Source: Halanaerobium sp. MA284_MarDTE_T2 (GTDB lineage Bacteria; Bacillota; Halanaerobiia; Halanaerobiales; Halanaerobiaceae). From it: a stretch of 40,324 bases of DNA. Numbering within the stretch: the first letter of the stretch is position 1; every line of letters begins with the position of its first letter. The translations under genes were made by a program, and so were the position numbers. The notes beneath the pieces were generated by a model. The model was not told the origin of the DNA. It searched no databases and worked only from the letters and a program-made list of their open reading frames with translations. The DNA is taken from NCBI RefSeq assembly GCF_003337245.1, contig NZ_QPJE01000019.1, positions 1-40,324 on the forward strand. The letters are read 5' to 3'. Positions 22,551 to 32,040 of the stretch are shown piece after piece.

Positions 22551-23588
22551 TTATCTATCAGTATACATTTTTTGATAATAATCTCTATAGTCACCAGATT
22601 TAATGTTCCGCCACCAATCTTCATTATCTATATACCACTGAATAGTTTCAGCAATTCCTTCTTCAAATGTATATTCAGGTTCCCAGTTCAATTCTTCTTT
22701 CATTTTGGAAGAATCAATAGCATATCTGCGATCATGTCCCAATCTATCTTTAACAAATTTTATTAAGTCTTTAGGTTTATCTAAAGTATTTAAAATTGAT
22801 TCAGTTATTTCTAAATTGGTTTTTTCATTATTACCACCAATATTATATACTTCCCCAACTTCCCCTTTTCTCAACACTATATCTATAGCTCTACAGTGAT
22901 CTTTAACATGCAGCCAGTCTCTAACATTTTTCCCATCACCATAGATAGGCAGTTCTTTATCTTCCATAGCATTTGTTGAAAATAGTGGGATTAGTTTTTC
23001 CGGAAACTGGTAAGGACCATAATTATTAGAACATCTTGTTATATTCATCGGGAAGTTATATGTTTCATTATATGCTCTAACCATCATATCTGCACTTGTT
23101 TTGCTGGCAGAATAAGGACTATTAGGTGCTAATGGAGTTTCTTCGGTAAAGTAACCTGTCTCTCCCAATGAACCATATACTTCATCAGTAGATACCTGAA
23201 GAAATTTAACCCCTTCTTTATATTGATTTTCATCCACTTGCCAGAATTTTTTAGCAACATCCATTAAATTTTGAGTTCCTAAAATATTAGTTTCCAAAAA
23301 GATCTGTGGATTTTTTATTGAACGATCAACATGAGATTCCGCAGCAAAATTTACTACATAATCAATTTCAAATTCTGTGAAAATATACTCTACTAACTCT
23401 TTATTACTTATATCACCTTTAACAAATTCAATATCATTTAATTCATCTTTTAAGTTCGCTAAATTTCCAGCATATGTAAGTTTATCTAAAACAACAAGAT
23501 TAAATTCATCACCATGTTCATTAAGCATATATTTAACGAAATTAGTGCCTATAAATCCTGCACCACCAGTAATTAAACAGTTCTTCAA
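22551..23588 (-). CDS. rfbB: dTDP-glucose 4,6-dehydratase
   Basis: The start is placed at TTG 23588: AAGGGTGAT stands 5 nt before it, giving the usual opening MKNCLITGGAGFIGTNFVKY. An in-frame GTG at 23597 lies inside that ribosome site. The roughly 345-residue enzyme shows the NAD+ motif GGAGFIG, NFAAESHVDRSI, STDEVYGSLG and the YSASKTSAD active-site motif (Tyr/Lys). RDWLHVKDHCRAID and EVYNIGG complete the family pattern. It converts dTDP-glucose to the 4-keto-6-deoxy intermediate. It is followed by a terminator-like hairpin. Confidence 0.95.
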   Translation of the reverse strand: MKNCLITGGAGFIGTNFVKYMLNEHGDEFNLVVLDKLTYAGNLANLKDELNDIEFVKGDISNKELVEYIFTEFEIDYVVNFAAESHVDRSIKNPQIFLETNILGTQNLMDVAKKFWQVDENQYKEGVKFLQVSTDEVYGSLGETGYFTEETPLAPNSPYSASKTSADMMVRAYNETYNFPMNITRCSNNYGPYQFPEKLIPLFSTNAMEDKELPIYGDGKNVRDWLHVKDHCRAIDIVLRKGEVGEVYNIGGNNEKTNLEITESILNTLDKPKDLIKFVKDRLGHDRRYAIDSSKMKEELNWEPEYTFEEGIAETIQWYIDNEDWWRNIKSGDYRDYYQKMYTDR

Positions 23589-23589
23589 A

Positions 23590-24159
23590 TTAATCACCCT
23601 TATTATATTCTTTTAAAGTTGGTAGTTCCTTATCTTTATCTGATAATAACAAATCAGCTTCTGTTAAGTTAAATCTTTCTAAAGGCCAATCTATATCTAT
23701 ATCAGGATCATTCCAGGCTACTCCTGCATCGTATTCTGGATGATAATAATCAGTTGCCTTGTATAAAAACTCAACTTCATCGCTTAGTGCTACAAAACCA
23801 TGGGCAAAACCTTCTGGAATATAAAACATTTTTTTGTTTTCTTCTGATAAGATAACTCCAAAATATTCTCCATATGTATCAGAGTCTTTTCTTAAATCAA
23901 CTCCAACATCATAAACAGTACCTTTAACAGCCCTTACTAATTTACCCTGGGCATGTTTAGTTTGAAAATGAAGCCCTCTTAATGTTCCTTTTTCTGATTT
24001 TGAATGGTTATCCTGAACAAAATTCAGATCAAGATCAATCTCAGCAAATTCTTTTTTATTATAACTTTCCATAAAAAAACCTCTATGATCACTAAAAACA
24101 GTTGGTTCAATTATATAAAGATCATTTATAGGGGTAGATATTTTTTTGAATTTAGACAT
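23590..24159 (-). CDS. rfbC: dTDP-4-dehydrorhamnose 3,5-epimerase
   Basis: This 189-residue cupin-fold enzyme acts after RfbB. It has the family landmarks EPTVFSDHRGFFMESYNKKE, SKSEKGTLRGLHFQ (catalytic His within RGLHFQ), VGVDLRKDSDTYG and IPEGFAHGFVALSD. The end (WNDPDIDIDWPL) is complete. The ribosome site is TAGAGGTGAAAA. It sits between rfbA and rfbB. Confidence 0.95.
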   Translation of the reverse strand: MSKFKKISTPINDLYIIEPTVFSDHRGFFMESYNKKEFAEIDLDLNFVQDNHSKSEKGTLRGLHFQTKHAQGKLVRAVKGTVYDVGVDLRKDSDTYGEYFGVILSEENKKMFYIPEGFAHGFVALSDEVEFLYKATDYYHPEYDAGVAWNDPDIDIDWPLERFNLTEADLLLSDKDKELPTLKEYNKGD

Positions 24160-24177
24160 TTTTCACCTCTACTAAAT

Positions 24178-25053
24178 TTAGTTTCTTTTTCCTTCTGAAA
24201 TATCATATAGATATTTACCATAATTAGTTTTCATTAATGGTTCTGCAAGTTTTTTAAGCTGTTCAGAATCAATATATCCCAATCTGTAAGCGATTTCTTC
24301 TATACAGGATATATATAGGCCCTGTCTTTTTTGAATAGCCTCTACAAAATTTGAAGCTTCTAATAAACCATCATGAGTACCAGTATCTAACCAGGCCATT
24401 CCGCGGCCAAAATGTTCTACCATTAAATTTCCTTCTTCTAAATATAATCTATTTAGATCTGTAATCTCTAATTCTCCACGTTCAGATGGTTCTAAATTTT
24501 TAGCTTTTTCTACAACGGTATTATCATAAAAATAAAGTCCAGGCACTGCATAATTAGACTTCGGTTCATCTGGTTTTTCTTCTAAAGATAATACTTTACC
24601 ATTATCATCAAATTCTACTACTCCAAAACTTGTAGGATCTTTAACATAATAGCCAAAGATAGTAGCTCCTTCTTCTAAAGAAGCAGCTCTTTCTAATATC
24701 TCAGTAAAACTCTGTCCATAAAAAACATTATCACCAAGAATTAACGCTACATTATCATCTCCAATAAAATCTTCTCCAACAATAAAAGCATCTGCAAGCC
24801 CTCTTGGTTTTTCCTGAACTTGATATTCTAAGTTTAAACCAATATCACTTCCATCACCTAACAAATCTTTAAATACCGGTAAATCTTCTGGTGTAGAAAT
24901 TATAAGTATATCTTTAATGCCAGAGAGCATTAATACAGATAATGGATAATAAATCATTGGTTTGTCATAAATAGGTACTATCTGCTTTGAAATTGATTTT
25001 GTAACTGGATAAAGCCTTGTTCCTGAACCACCAGCTAAAATTATTCCTTTCAT
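24178..25053 (-). CDS. rfbA: Glucose-1-phosphate thymidylyltransferase
   Basis: This 291-residue enzyme makes dTDP-glucose, the first step of the rhamnose branch. [20 protein letters not shown] opens the protein, followed by [48 protein letters not shown] and [15 protein letters not shown] are further family signatures. The start follows TAGGAGGTTTTTAATA. rfbA, C, B and D together give a complete dTDP-L-rhamnose pathway. Confidence 0.96.
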   Translation of the reverse strand: MKGIILAGGSGTRLYPVTKSISKQIVPIYDKPMIYYPLSVLMLSGIKDILIISTPEDLPVFKDLLGDGSDIGLNLEYQVQEKPRGLADAFIVGEDFIGDDNVALILGDNVFYGQSFTEILERAASLEEGATIFGYYVKDPTSFGVVEFDDNGKVLSLEEKPDEPKSNYAVPGLYFYDNTVVEKAKNLEPSERGELEITDLNRLYLEEGNLMVEHFGRGMAWLDTGTHDGLLEASNFVEAIQKRQGLYISCIEEIAYRLGYIDSEQLKKLAEPLMKTNYGKYLYDISEGKRN

Positions 25054-25066
25054 TATTAAAAACCTC

Positions 25067-26164
25067 CTATTCTTCTAACAATATATTAAACAAATCTTCC
25101 CAAGTTTTAACATAAGGATTATCAATTGTTAAATCTTTATGATTATCAAATTTAATATCATTATTAATATAATTTATAATTACATCTGATAATTGTTCTG
25201 GTTTCAAAGGATCAAAAAATTTACCTTTGGAATAATTTCCTAATGTTTCATGAGCGTATTCTAAATCAGAAAGAAAAATAGGTTTATCGAATTCTTTAAA
25301 TTCAGTTATTGGCATCCCCCAAGTTTCTAGTTTGGAAGGAAATATTAAAGCATCAATTTTACTATACATTTTAAATACTTCTTCTCGAGAAATCAAACCA
25401 ATAAATTCTAATAGACTATTTTTTTTATATTTTTTATATATATATTTAGAATATTCATTCTCAGTTCCATCTATAGTTAAATAAATTTTAACATTTTTTA
25501 TTCCTTTTTCTTTTAAAATTTCTGCAGTTTCACATATAACTTCAAAATTTTTAAATACTCTCGGAAATGAAGGGTAAAAAAAAGCAAAATCTTTTTTTGG
25601 GATTTCATTTCCATCTATTTCAACTATCTCATTAGGTATTTTAATATTTGGATTTGCAACAATAACGTTATCTATCTTAAAACGTTTTTCAAATTCACTA
25701 CGCAACCAATCTTGTTGCACAATAACATGGTCATTTTCATCTATATTAATTCTATATATGTATTCATAATACTTTGTAAATAACCAAAATTTCTTGTTGA
25801 ATTTTCTTTCCAATCTATTTGTTTGATAAAAAGGAGATGGATTATGACAATAAACAGCTTTTTTCTTTGCTTTAATATTTGGAGTCATATCATGAAGTGA
25901 TAACCAGAGATAAGGTTTAATCTTTTTAGATAAAAAATAAAAATAAATATATTCGTAAAACAAACGATTTATCCAGCTATTTTTAGAATTGGAAAACTCA
26001 TAATATTTAATATTCTCCACATCAAATAAATCTTTATTATGAACTAAAGCAACAATTTCATATTTATTTGAAAGATTTTTTCCTATGTAACCTAAAGCAT
26101 CTTGTAACACTGATAATGGTCCCCCACTAGAAAAGTTAATTGCTGACACAACGATTTTTTTCAT
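25067..26164 (-). CDS. GT4-type glycosyltransferase
   Basis: The ATG at 26164 overlaps the acyltransferase stop as ATGA and follows AAGGTGGGAAAAAGT, better than an in-frame GTG at 26176. The 365-residue GT-B protein opens [20 protein letters not shown], with [13 protein letters not shown] mid-protein. The C-terminal half has [20 protein letters not shown], then [20 protein letters not shown], then [20 protein letters not shown]: the E...G...E nucleotide-sugar-binding pattern of family GT4. Its donor and linkage cannot be told from sequence. Confidence 0.85.
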   Translation of the reverse strand: MKKIVVSAINFSSGGPLSVLQDALGYIGKNLSNKYEIVALVHNKDLFDVENIKYYEFSNSKNSWINRLFYEYIYFYFLSKKIKPYLWLSLHDMTPNIKAKKKAVYCHNPSPFYQTNRLERKFNKKFWLFTKYYEYIYRINIDENDHVIVQQDWLRSEFEKRFKIDNVIVANPNIKIPNEIVEIDGNEIPKKDFAFFYPSFPRVFKNFEVICETAEILKEKGIKNVKIYLTIDGTENEYSKYIYKKYKKNSLLEFIGLISREEVFKMYSKIDALIFPSKLETWGMPITEFKEFDKPIFLSDLEYAHETLGNYSKGKFFDPLKPEQLSDVIINYINNDIKFDNHKDLTIDNPYVKTWEDLFNILLEE

Positions 26165-26766
26165 ACTTTTTCCCACCTTTCTGTTTTAGAATTATATTTT
26201 TTAATAACCTCGGCTGGGATACCAACAGCTATCGAATTAGGAGGGATATTATGAGTTACAACAGACATCGCACCAATTATTGACCCTGCTCCAATTTCTA
26301 CTCCAGGTAATATAGAAACAAATTCTCCTAACCAAACATTATCACCTATCGTAACTTTTTCAGAATACAAAGTTCTATTATTAGGTGAAATATAAGGAGG
26401 ACTGTTAAAGTCTTTATTTCCATAATAACCATGATTATGATCTGTTATGAATACTTTACTTGCTATTAAAACATTATTTCCTATGATAATTTTTTCAATA
26501 GCACCAATATGAACATAATCATTTAACTGACAATTTTCCCCTATCTCAATGATCGCTGAATTATTTTTCTTTGGATAAGCTTCTAGTCTTAATCCAACTC
26601 CTGTAGTGAATCCTTTAGAGATTCTAATAAAATGTTTACCTCTGATATAAATTGGTCTTCTAATTAATCGTGAATTCCAAAAAATAAATTTTGAAGTTAT
26701 AAATTGGTAAAGTAATTTTAAACTACCTAATAATCCATAATCATTCCATAATTTATTGATTTTCAT
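26161..26766 (-). CDS. Hexapeptide-repeat acyltransferase (O-acetyltransferase-like)
   Basis: This 201-residue protein has left-handed beta-helix repeats (IIEIGENCQLNDYVHIGAIE, then KIIIGNNVLIASKVFI). The active-site region TDHNHGYYGN follows, with VTIGDNVWLGEFVSILPGVE and IGAGSIIGAMSVV as later coils, as in WcaF/maltose O-acetyltransferase relatives. The conserved His of the DHNHG motif is present. It likely acetylates a sugar of the repeat unit. The start follows AAGGAGCTTAAA. Confidence 0.9.
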   Translation of the reverse strand: MKINKLWNDYGLLGSLKLLYQFITSKFIFWNSRLIRRPIYIRGKHFIRISKGFTTGVGLRLEAYPKKNNSAIIEIGENCQLNDYVHIGAIEKIIIGNNVLIASKVFITDHNHGYYGNKDFNSPPYISPNNRTLYSEKVTIGDNVWLGEFVSILPGVEIGAGSIIGAMSVVTHNIPPNSIAVGIPAEVIKKYNSKTERWEKV

Positions 26767-26811
26767 TTTAAGCTCCTTTTTTTAAAATAAGTACTACCAA
26801 AAATAAATCTT

Positions 26812-27864
26812 TTATTTTAATGAATTATACAGTTCTTTATATTGCTGACTAATTATTCTATAAGAATAATTAGTTTCATAAAAATTTATGAACTTTTTAT
26901 TGTAACTATTCTTTAAGACCTCTTTTATTTTTGTCTTTATGTTTGTTGCATTATTTTCAAACAAAAAATTTTTATCAATAATAACTTCTGGTATTGCACA
27001 TTTATTAGAAGCAATAACTGGTTTGTTAAATAAATAACCTTCAATTATAGGCAACCCAAAACCTTCTCCATATTCAGCTGGCATTATTACTAAATCACAA
27101 TTATTATAATAATTGATTAAATCATCATCATCAACATATCCAAGAAAGGTTATGTTTTTTATATTTTTAGCTTTAGATTTAAAATGTTTAAGTAAAGGGC
27201 CTTTACCTGCTATATATATATAATATTTGTTTTTATTTAATAATTTAGCAGTTTCGATCAACAGATCTATTCTTGCTCTTTCTTCTATACTTCTAACTGC
27301 AAAAATATTAATTTTAGTATTATCAAATTCATCAAATTTATCTTTTGCTTTGGTATATATTTCTTCAAAAGGAGTAGTATTATTAATAATTACAAATCCG
27401 CTATCATTATTAAACAGAGACTGTTCTTTTGCAAAATTTGAAATAAAATGAATTATATTAGATCTATAATAAACTATTTTTTCAATAATTCTAAAAAGGA
27501 GTAATTTATTACTATTAATATTCTTTTTATAATAATATAATCCGTCATGTACAGTAAAAATATCTGTCTTATATAATAAAAAAAAGCTCATTAAATAATT
27601 ATGAGAATGTATTACTATATTTTTTCTCGCATTCTTTTTAATGATTTCTCTTATCAATTTATTTAATTTTAAAAATCTCAAATTATTATTTTTTATTCCA
27701 ATACATTTGATAGAACCCCATTTAAATTTAGATTCAGTATCATCAAAAAAAATATAATATTTATAATAATTTTTGGCAGATTCAGATTGGAATTTTATTA
27801 CATTTTCTACACCTCTTTTGTGTTTATTAGGATTATTAAAGCCTAAATATATTATAGTTTTCAT
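26812..27864 (-). CDS. GT4-type glycosyltransferase
   Basis: This 350-residue GT-B protein begins KTIIYLGFNNPNKHKRGVEN, with an HSHNYLMSF segment and IHFISNFAKEQSLF. NIFAVRSIEERARIDLLIET starts the C-terminal domain. YIAGKGPLLKHFK, LGYVDDDDLINYYNNCDLVI and PAEYGEGFGLPIIEGYLFNK give the donor site (EGFGLPIIE). The ribosome site is AGAGGTGGATTTTTT. Substrate not deducible. Confidence 0.88.
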   Translation of the reverse strand: MKTIIYLGFNNPNKHKRGVENVIKFQSESAKNYYKYYIFFDDTESKFKWGSIKCIGIKNNNLRFLKLNKLIREIIKKNARKNIVIHSHNYLMSFFLLYKTDIFTVHDGLYYYKKNINSNKLLLFRIIEKIVYYRSNIIHFISNFAKEQSLFNNDSGFVIINNTTPFEEIYTKAKDKFDEFDNTKINIFAVRSIEERARIDLLIETAKLLNKNKYYIYIAGKGPLLKHFKSKAKNIKNITFLGYVDDDDLINYYNNCDLVIMPAEYGEGFGLPIIEGYLFNKPVIASNKCAIPEVIIDKNFLFENNATNIKTKIKEVLKNSYNKKFINFYETNYSYRIISQQYKELYNSLK

Positions 27865-27910
27865 AAAAAATCCACCTCTTACTATTCTTTGTTTTATATT
27901 AAATATTTGA

Positions 27911-29263
27911 TCATTCGGTTATGAAATCAACTAATTTTGAAATCGACTTAATATCAGAGTTTTTCCAATATATTTCTTTAAAATATATAAATCTTAAATA
28001 AAATAAAAATCTTTCAATTAATTCTTGGTTAACACTTTCTTCTAAAGCTTTTTTTATATATTCTGGTAATAATTTTATTTTAGAACAATGTAAAACAATA
28101 TCTTCAATATTATAAAAAGATTTACCTAAAGTGATAACTGATTTTTTTTCAATTAAAGCTTCAATTCCTACTGTTGAATTAATTGTTATAACCAATTCAG
28201 AGTTTTTAATATATTTTTTTGTATTTCCTTTTACAATCAAATAACTATTTTGATATTTATTTACTTTATTTTTTAATTCATACAAGTCAACTCGTGAGTC
28301 TTTTGGATGAGATTTGAAAATTACATCTATATTATCATTAAATTTATTGTTGTATTCTTTAACTTTTTCACTCACTTTAACAACTAATTCTTCCATATCT
28401 TTAATGGAAGGAGAAAAAAATATGATCTGAGAATCTGTTTCGACTTGTAATGGAACAAAAATATATCTTTTATTAAAATTTATAGATTGATTATTAGTTA
28501 TTTTATTTTTTAACTTATTTTTTTTATTATTAATTAATTTACTAACTAAATTTGTAAAAAAATTAATATAATTTGGTTCTAAATATCCCCCACTAATAAC
28601 TTTTTTACAAATGTTTAAATAAACCATTATTTTATATAAATTGTTATTATAATATTTTGTTTTATCTTTAGTAGCCTTTATAGGAGTCTCTAAAAATGAA
28701 TTATAAAGTTGTTTATCAAAATTAAGATTCTTATAAAACTCACTTGTTTTAGGTATAGAACTTTCAAAGTTGACACCTTTTTTATCAATGGCTAAAGTAA
28801 ATGGTCTAAAGCTACCTTGTTCAATAACAAATATATCCTTATTGTTTTTTTTAGCATAATAATATGCAATTCTATCAAACAAAAAATTATTGTTCCACAT
28901 TAAAAAAGCATCATAAGAATATAAATTATCTAGTTCCTTTAGTTTTTCCATAAAACATTTAGTTATTTTAATTAACTTATCTTTGTTTGACTGACCAAAC
29001 ACTTTTTCATTAAATTTTTCCTCAAAATATATGATATTATTCATTTCTTTTGAAGAGTATTTATTAAATTCACTAAAATGATCTACTTTAATATCACTAA
29101 CTTTTAAAGTTTCTATGTTATGACAATTATATAAATATTCTTCTATAATATCAAAAGTCAAATTAGTACATTCAATATCTCTTTTGTTTAATTGATGAGT
29201 TAACTTAGAAAATAAATTGATTTTATCATGCTGGGCTCCTCGTAAAAATAAAATGTTATTCAA
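27911..29263 (-). CDS. Capsule polysaccharide biosynthesis protein (KpsS/KpsC-like transferase)
   Basis: This 450-residue protein starts at TTG 29263 behind AAGGAGAG. It matches the Capsule_synth group: YIFVPLQVETDSQIIFFSPS, then VIFKSHPKDSR, then LVITINSTVGIEALIEKKSV and ITLGKSFYNI. These are the HP and E...G donor-site elements of the retaining Kdo transferases KpsS and KpsC and relatives. With kpsF, kdsA and kdsB in the same locus, a Kdo-transferring role is attractive, though some family members use other sugars. The left end of the ISL3 element begins 20 bp upstream, just behind the ribosome site, so its transcription from upstream is interrupted. Confidence 0.8.
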   Translation of the reverse strand: MNNILFLRGAQHDKINLFSKLTHQLNKRDIECTNLTFDIIEEYLYNCHNIETLKVSDIKVDHFSEFNKYSSKEMNNIIYFEEKFNEKVFGQSNKDKLIKITKCFMEKLKELDNLYSYDAFLMWNNNFLFDRIAYYYAKKNNKDIFVIEQGSFRPFTLAIDKKGVNFESSIPKTSEFYKNLNFDKQLYNSFLETPIKATKDKTKYYNNNLYKIMVYLNICKKVISGGYLEPNYINFFTNLVSKLINNKKNKLKNKITNNQSINFNKRYIFVPLQVETDSQIIFFSPSIKDMEELVVKVSEKVKEYNNKFNDNIDVIFKSHPKDSRVDLYELKNKVNKYQNSYLIVKGNTKKYIKNSELVITINSTVGIEALIEKKSVITLGKSFYNIEDIVLHCSKIKLLPEYIKKALEESVNQELIERFLFYLRFIYFKEIYWKNSDIKSISKLVDFITE

Positions 29264-29283
29264 TTTTTTCTCTCCTTATTCTT

Positions 29284-30416
29284 GGTTGTATAATTAATGT
29301 TGTGAAGAAAAAACTGTAAATCTAAAAAAATCTAAATAAAAAAAGGCATTTGCCTAATTCTGTTGAATTAATTAGTTTGCACATTAAAAATTCAATGAAG
29401 GAGTCAAGCAAATGCATACTAATCTTATCACAGATTTACCAGACCTTGTGGCAACAGAATTAATCCAAACAGAAGAATATTTAACTTTTATCGTTGATTA
29501 CAAAACAGATCATGTTAAGTGTCCTAGCTGCGGTAGAAAGGTAGGGAATATTCATGACAGGCGTCCTAAAAGTATTCAAGATGTTCCTTTTAGAGATAAA
29601 AAAGTTGTTATTAAAATAGTTAAAAAGCGCTATAACTGCAAACATTATGACAAAAGAGCAATACCAAAAAATCTTAAGAGTATTCCTGGTTATTCCAGGA
29701 AAACTTAGCATTTTAAATTCTATCTTTTAAAACAGACTGATGGTCGTGATTATTCAAGGGTAGCAAGAGAAAATGGCTTAAGTTATACCAGTATTAAAAA
29801 CTCAGTTAATACTCAAATAGATACTATGATAGAAGAGGCTCAGCTAAAAACTTTAGATAAAGTTGAAGCCATCAGTATTGATGAATTTGCAATCAAGGAA
29901 AAGGAGAAACAGACTGCTGCCAATAGAAAGAAATTTTACAAATCAAGACTCACTTTTTTAAGGGCTGGCGAAAAACTTGATGAATACGGACACCAGCAAC
30001 TGATAGAGCTCTTCAAATTATCTCCTGCTTTAGAAAAAGCATGGAAGCTAAAAGAAAAATTTAGAGACTCACTCCAGATACCTGATGTTAAAGAATCTAT
30101 TCAACCTTTAGATAACTGGTATGAAAATGTTAGTCAGTCTACACTAAATCTTTTCTGTAGAACTAAAGGAACATTAAAACGCTTGGAACAACACAGTATT
30201 AACTATTTTAAAACTAGAATAACTAACGGATTTGCTGAAAGATTAAACAACAAAATCAAACTAGTCAAAAGAATTGGCTACGGTGTTCCAAAGTTAAAAA
30301 CTTGAGACGGCGAGTATATTTATCATTGCTAAGTATTTAAGAGTAATTCAAAAAATTAAAGAGCTAACATAATTCAATGGTTGCTATTTAGATTTCACAA
30401 TATTTGTTAAAGAACC
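29284..30416 (+). mobile_element. Decayed ISL3-family insertion sequence
   Basis: The terminal inverted repeats are GGTTGTATAATTAATGTTGT (from 29284, continuing GAA) and, as reverse complement of the right end at 30416, GGTTCTTTAACAAATATTGT (continuing GAA); 18 of 23 positions match. Flanking 8-mers TTATTCTT and TTATTTCT are similar but not identical, so a degenerate target duplication is possible. Inside is one transposase pseudogene. The element lies between wzy and the capsule transferase gene, opposite to their direction. Confidence 0.8.
29412..30305 (+). pseudogene. ISL3-family transposase remnant
   Basis: ATG 29412 follows AAGGAGTCAAGCAA. The N-terminal zinc-finger region (VKCPSCGRKVGNIHDRRPKS, DVPFRDKKVVIKIVKKRYNC) is clear. 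An in-frame TAG at 29706-29708 interrupts it. The same frame continues QTDGRDYSRVARENGLSYTS, then AISIDEFAIKEK, where the first catalytic Asp lies. It then jumps to RKKFYKSRLTFLRAGEKLDE near the C-terminus, so the middle of the DDE domain is deleted. Near 30300 a further frame change leaves the NLRRRVYLSLLSI tail out of frame. Inactive. Confidence 0.88.
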
Positions 30417-31846
30417 TTATTTCTTTTAATAAAATTAATAAAAATTATTATTAAAAAATATACAAAACTCATTCTCCAAATATATCTGAAAAACCCTAAT
30501 GCATTACCTCTTGGAGACATGAAAATATGAGGTAAAATAAAATATAGTATATATATCCCATATCGATGTCTTATTGCTTTTTTCAATAATAAACTAAAAA
30601 AGAAACCAAAAAACAGACTGAAAATTATAACACCCTTATATCCATAATAAGTATAAAATTCTGCTAAATAGTTTCCGCCAAGACCAGCTCCAGATTTATA
30701 TAGATAAGGGTTTATATAATATGAAAGATTATAAGCTAATCTATTAGAATAATCTAATATTTGAACAGGGGTAAAATTAATAGAAAAACTTTCAAAAATT
30801 CTATAATTCAAAATATAAAAATAGTCGGTAATAGGCGCTATAATATACTTTAAATTATTTATCTGAAATTTTTCTTTATACTTAATGGTAAAGGCCAGAA
30901 CATTTATTGAAACTCCTTGACTGTATATAAAATCCCTTATTGTTAAAAATAAATTATTATTGCTTGCAAAAAAATAAATATTTTCTCTAAATTTTGAAAT
31001 TAAATCTCCAATAAATATTAACACTAAAGAATTTAAAAAAACATTAACATAATACTTAAAATTTGTTTTTTTTACTCTATAAATATAATGATACATGCTT
31101 AAGGAAGCTAATACTCCAGAAAAAAATTGGGTCCTTTGGCCTCTTAACATGCTAAATGAAAGACCAATTAAATAAATAATAGTTATTTTTTTAGCCTTAT
31201 CTTTTTTTATATTATTAGACATCAATAATGGATAACTAACCAAAAAAAGATTTTTAAGAAGTCTTATTATGATTGGTATCTTGATTTTATTACCTAAAAA
31301 CAAAGATAAATACCCATTTTTAGTGACAAACTTAAAATAAATAATACTTTCATATAAGTATCCTATTATGCCTAATATTAAAAATAAATATCCTATTTTT
31401 AGGATTAATTCGTTAGTTTTAATTATACCTCTGTTTTCTTTATTATAAACAAATGCTAAATTCAATAAATATCCTATGTGCAAACAAGTAAGACCTAAAC
31501 CCAAAACTTCAAGTGTTTGAATTTGAACTGAAACTGACAAGTTTGTTTGTAAAAACCAAACTGTTTTAGAAAAATCAACTCCCCCTAAAAGATCGACAAG
31601 TATTCTTGAAAAGTTAAAAAGTAATAAAGAATAATATAATCCTAAATAAGGATGAAGTAAATTTTTATAATAAAATACAATTTGAATAAAATAAAAAAAA
31701 GAAAAAAATACCAATTCATATTTCAATAATTCAACTTTATTAATCTCATTAACAAACTCTATTCTCGTTTGAAATATGAATAATAACAAAATAAAAATAT
31801 TTATAAAATTAATCAAAGTTAAATATTTGTTAATTTTTATTTTCAT
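30407..31846 (-). CDS. wzy: O-antigen/exopolysaccharide polymerase (Wzy-like)
   Basis: About 479 residues with 11-13 hydrophobic segments and a large loop in the C-terminal half. GAGLGGNYLAEFYTYYGYKG and MSPRGNALGFFRYIWRM match the Wzy-type polymerase group that joins repeat units in the periplasm. I start it at ATG 31846; the open frame reaches 31879, but its first codons come from the inverted repeat of the insertion sequence whose end is at 31861. The ribosome site is poor (GTGGTGTCTT). The last two sense codons and the stop (GTT CTT TAA) belong to the ISL3 right end at 30416. Both ends of this gene have thus been modified by insertion sequences. Confidence 0.8.
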   Translation of the reverse strand: MKIKINKYLTLINFINIFILLLFIFQTRIEFVNEINKVELLKYELVFFSFFYFIQIVFYYKNLLHPYLGLYYSLLLFNFSRILVDLLGGVDFSKTVWFLQTNLSVSVQIQTLEVLGLGLTCLHIGYLLNLAFVYNKENRGIIKTNELILKIGYLFLILGIIGYLYESIIYFKFVTKNGYLSLFLGNKIKIPIIIRLLKNLFLVSYPLLMSNNIKKDKAKKITIIYLIGLSFSMLRGQRTQFFSGVLASLSMYHYIYRVKKTNFKYYVNVFLNSLVLIFIGDLISKFRENIYFFASNNNLFLTIRDFIYSQGVSINVLAFTIKYKEKFQINNLKYIIAPITDYFYILNYRIFESFSINFTPVQILDYSNRLAYNLSYYINPYLYKSGAGLGGNYLAEFYTYYGYKGVIIFSLFFGFFFSLLLKKAIRHRYGIYILYFILPHIFMSPRGNALGFFRYIWRMSFVYFLIIIFINFIKRNKVL

Positions 31847-32040
31847 AAGACACCACGCTGTTATATAAGCGAATTTCATAATACGCTTAATTTAGTTTAA
31901 TTCAAAAAAATATTGTCTGCGAATCATAAAAATAAGCCTTTTAACTTGAATTTGTAGATTTTAATGATTTACCATAGATTTACTGCTAAATTTAGACGCA
32001 CTTAGCTTGGGTATCTTAAAATCTTGCTTTAAAATGCTTT

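Noticed and set aside
22572-22899. Plus-strand frames opposite rfbB
   Set aside because: Antisense to a complete enzyme with full motifs.
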